The notes under the pieces: generated by a model
Seen by the model: only the letters and a program-made list of their open reading frames with translations
The model's database searches: none
Told to the model about the DNA's origin: nothing
Shown: piece after piece, positions 61,901-64,000 of the stretch
How the letters are laid out: each line of letters begins with the position of its first letter
How positions within the stretch are numbered: the stretch's first letter is position 1
Source of the DNA: Gymnorhina tibicen
Lineage: Eukaryota > Chordata > Aves > Passeriformes > Artamidae
Direction: 5' to 3'
Length of the DNA: 64,000 nucleotides
Assembly (NCBI GenBank): GCA_013399875.1
Contig: VXAZ01000981.1
Location: forward strand, 62,001-126,000
Translations under genes and position numbers: made by a program

Positions 61901-64000
61901 ACTGAAAGTACTAAAAAACTGAATTTGTTTAGGAGGACTTTAAATGCCCTAGCTTGGAAAAGGGCACAAGGACTGAGTCTGTGACACCTAATTAACTTCT
62001 CTTCTTAATGATGCAAAAGAAATTTCATCATGATACAGAGGGGTCAGACAGACATGAAGAAAAAATTTTGGAGTGCATCATCTAAGAGAGAATGTGAGAA
62101 TGAGAAACAATATCTGTTAAAGCAAGAAGACATTAGGAAAAAAAAGGGGGATATGCTGGACAAGAAAAATGAATTATGAGCTGCTGGGACAAAGAACACA
62201 AGCTAAGAAAAGCACTAAGTCCAGACATAGGTCAGCACAAGGCATGTTCTAAGAATGGCTGGAAAAAGGGATAGGAACTATGAATACATTAAAAACACAC
62301 TCAGTAACACCTGAATTTTCAACTAAGTGAAGTAGAAAGTGATCTTGCGTTAGTTCACATAATTTGTAGGGATCTGGACACTTGCCGTTAAAGCCACAAA
62401 TTTTTATTTATCATTTTATTGCCTTTGACTTTTTGACCAAATGATTTTTTTTCTTTTTCTTTTTTTTTTTTTTTTGGGAAATGAAAGTGGCCCTTTACCA
62501 ACAGGTTATCAGATACATAAGTGATTTCCGATCACACCAGCTTGGATGAAGATAATACAGATTTGCTTCCTTCATGGTTGCATCCTCTACTTTCCGGATC
62601 ATGAAGTTATCCTTTGGCTAATTGCAGAATATCTTTGATGTTTTGCAGTTTCCTGTATTTGTTACCCAGCAGATGTCCAGTTCATTGTATTACCCTTGAG
62701 CAAATTATCTTGTTGTCCTGAGTTTTAATACTTGCCCAGTAGTGTTTTCATTTGTTTTCCTGTTGCTCTCTTTAGTCCTCCGGGTCTGCAGCAGATGCTT
62801 ATTATAGTTTCTCTTTTGTATTCACTATTACTCTTTCTGTATGTGAAATATTTTTGCTGACATTTTACACTTTTGAAACTTTTTTTGAAGAATGGTGGAT
62901 GAAAAACGTTAGGAAGAGAGATCTGGGAAAAAGTGGTCATTAACATCTGCACAGCTAGTGGAGATTAGAAAAGACACACAAACTGCCCTGGAGAGAGAGC
63001 ATGTACTATTTCCTTCAGCTCAGAAGGCATCACTGGCATACTTTCCTCACCAGCCACTTTCTCTTTATTGTGGAAAAATAGCCTATTCTTTGTATTTTAT
63101 TTTATACCTGATTCTTTTCTGTTTATTCTTGTCAACTATTAAACAATAGTTGGATGCACATAGTGACTATTAATCTATGGGAATGGTATCTGTGAAACTG
63201 CACACCTGCTGCTCAATAAATGAAAAGGTCTCACTAATAATTCTCTTGAATATACCAAAACTCACCTGCAGTTTGAATAACTATAATGATAAGACACGAC
63301 TTACCCTCCTGGATCATTTTCAGTCCTTGGAAACCAGTTTTCCCTAATCTAGTTCCTGAAAAAAATGTAATTGTATTTATAACAATTTTATTGACAAACT
63401 TAACCAAGTAATGTGATGCTTCATTCTCCTACTGATTAGTGTAACACATATCCTAGGAGACCTCAATCAACAATGAATCTTGTAACAAAAAAGGAACCAA
63501 GCACAGCAGCATCCTCTCTTCCTCCCTGTTTCTTATGGGCGTCGACTATCCAAAGCTGATACAGACTTACTGCAGTCTCCGAGGTTTTGTCTGAGGAAGC
63601 ACAGATCGACCTTCAGGTATCAATAATAGAGAGCATGAATACAATATTCTTGTGTAGGTCCTCTGGCACACTTCAACCCAAAACTCAGCAGAGATTTGCA
63701 AAAGAATGTAATAATACTGAGCACATATATTGGACTAAATACTTTTATTCTTTTCTCACTCCTTACATCCCTTCATCAAAGACAATAGTCTATATCTTGC
63801 AATTAAGTGAGAATACAGGTTGGCAGTTTTTTAACTTGACTTCTTTCAGCTCTTCCTAAATCAAGCAAGCTCAGTCATCACGCAAAGGTTTTCTTGTACT
63901 ACAATGTAAAATGTGCTCTCAGTCTGCCAGTGCAGATATATAGTATAAAATGCTACAAATTCAAAGTATGATCCTCATTTCAGAATTATACATCTAGACT
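58909..64000. other. unannotated AT-rich DNA
   Basis: No gene or transposon recognised. A long T-rich run lies at 62447-62475 and a TGACCT-N7-AGGTCA palindrome at 60168-60186. A short exon-like stretch at 63565-63616 is discussed as a lead. Confidence 0.5.

Noticed and set aside
1..64000. tRNA, rRNA, CRISPR arrays, bacterial promoters or operons
   Set aside because: No tRNA B-box-like sequence in cloverleaf context, no rRNA blocks, no regularly spaced repeats; the sequence is clearly vertebrate.

Overview
This window looks like intergenic or deep-intronic DNA from a bird genome, most likely a songbird. It is AT-rich and littered with CR1 non-LTR retrotransposon fragments, including the typical CR1 3' tail of repeated TTCTGTGA-like units. 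It also carries solo LTRs of avian endogenous retroviruses. I found no protein-coding gene, tRNA, rRNA, CRISPR array or bacterial-type operon that I could support. Nearly all open frames are short chance ORFs or translations of repeats. Family assignments rest on my memory of avian repeat consensus sequences, because no database could be searched.

Layout: 1-1.7 kb unannotated; 1675-2344 ERVL-type solo LTR (minus) with a clean 5-bp target duplication; 2.35-8.25 kb unannotated apart from a small tandem repeat; 8254-9450 two CR1 3' ends of different subfamilies head to tail (plus); 13450-13894 CR1 reverse-transcriptase fragment (minus); 13.9-29.8 kb a long repeat-poor stretch containing a perfect 54-bp palindrome at 25984-26037; 29846-30835 a CR1 (plus) split by a 500-bp solo LTR flanked by a 6-bp duplication; 32702-32884 and 38758-38825 short CR1 3' ends (plus); about 39.34-40.94 kb a very old CR1/L3-like ORF2 body (minus); 42.43-42.59 kb a duplicated hairpin in AT-rich sequence; 43183-43470 CR1 (plus); 47325-47810 a second LTR family (minus); 49325-49785 an LTR related to the first one but on the plus strand; 51.7-54.8 kb three minus-strand CR1 pieces, including a rarely retained 5' part with ORF1 and its esterase-like domain; 58410-58908 an assembly gap; the remainder unannotated.

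No genes act together here. The window's content is a record of transposition: CR1 copies of several ages, an LTR element jumping into one of them, and recombination that left only solo LTRs. Three short stretches (around 27.6, 42.3 and 63.6 kb) look a little like exons of an unknown gene; they are reported as leads, not as genes.
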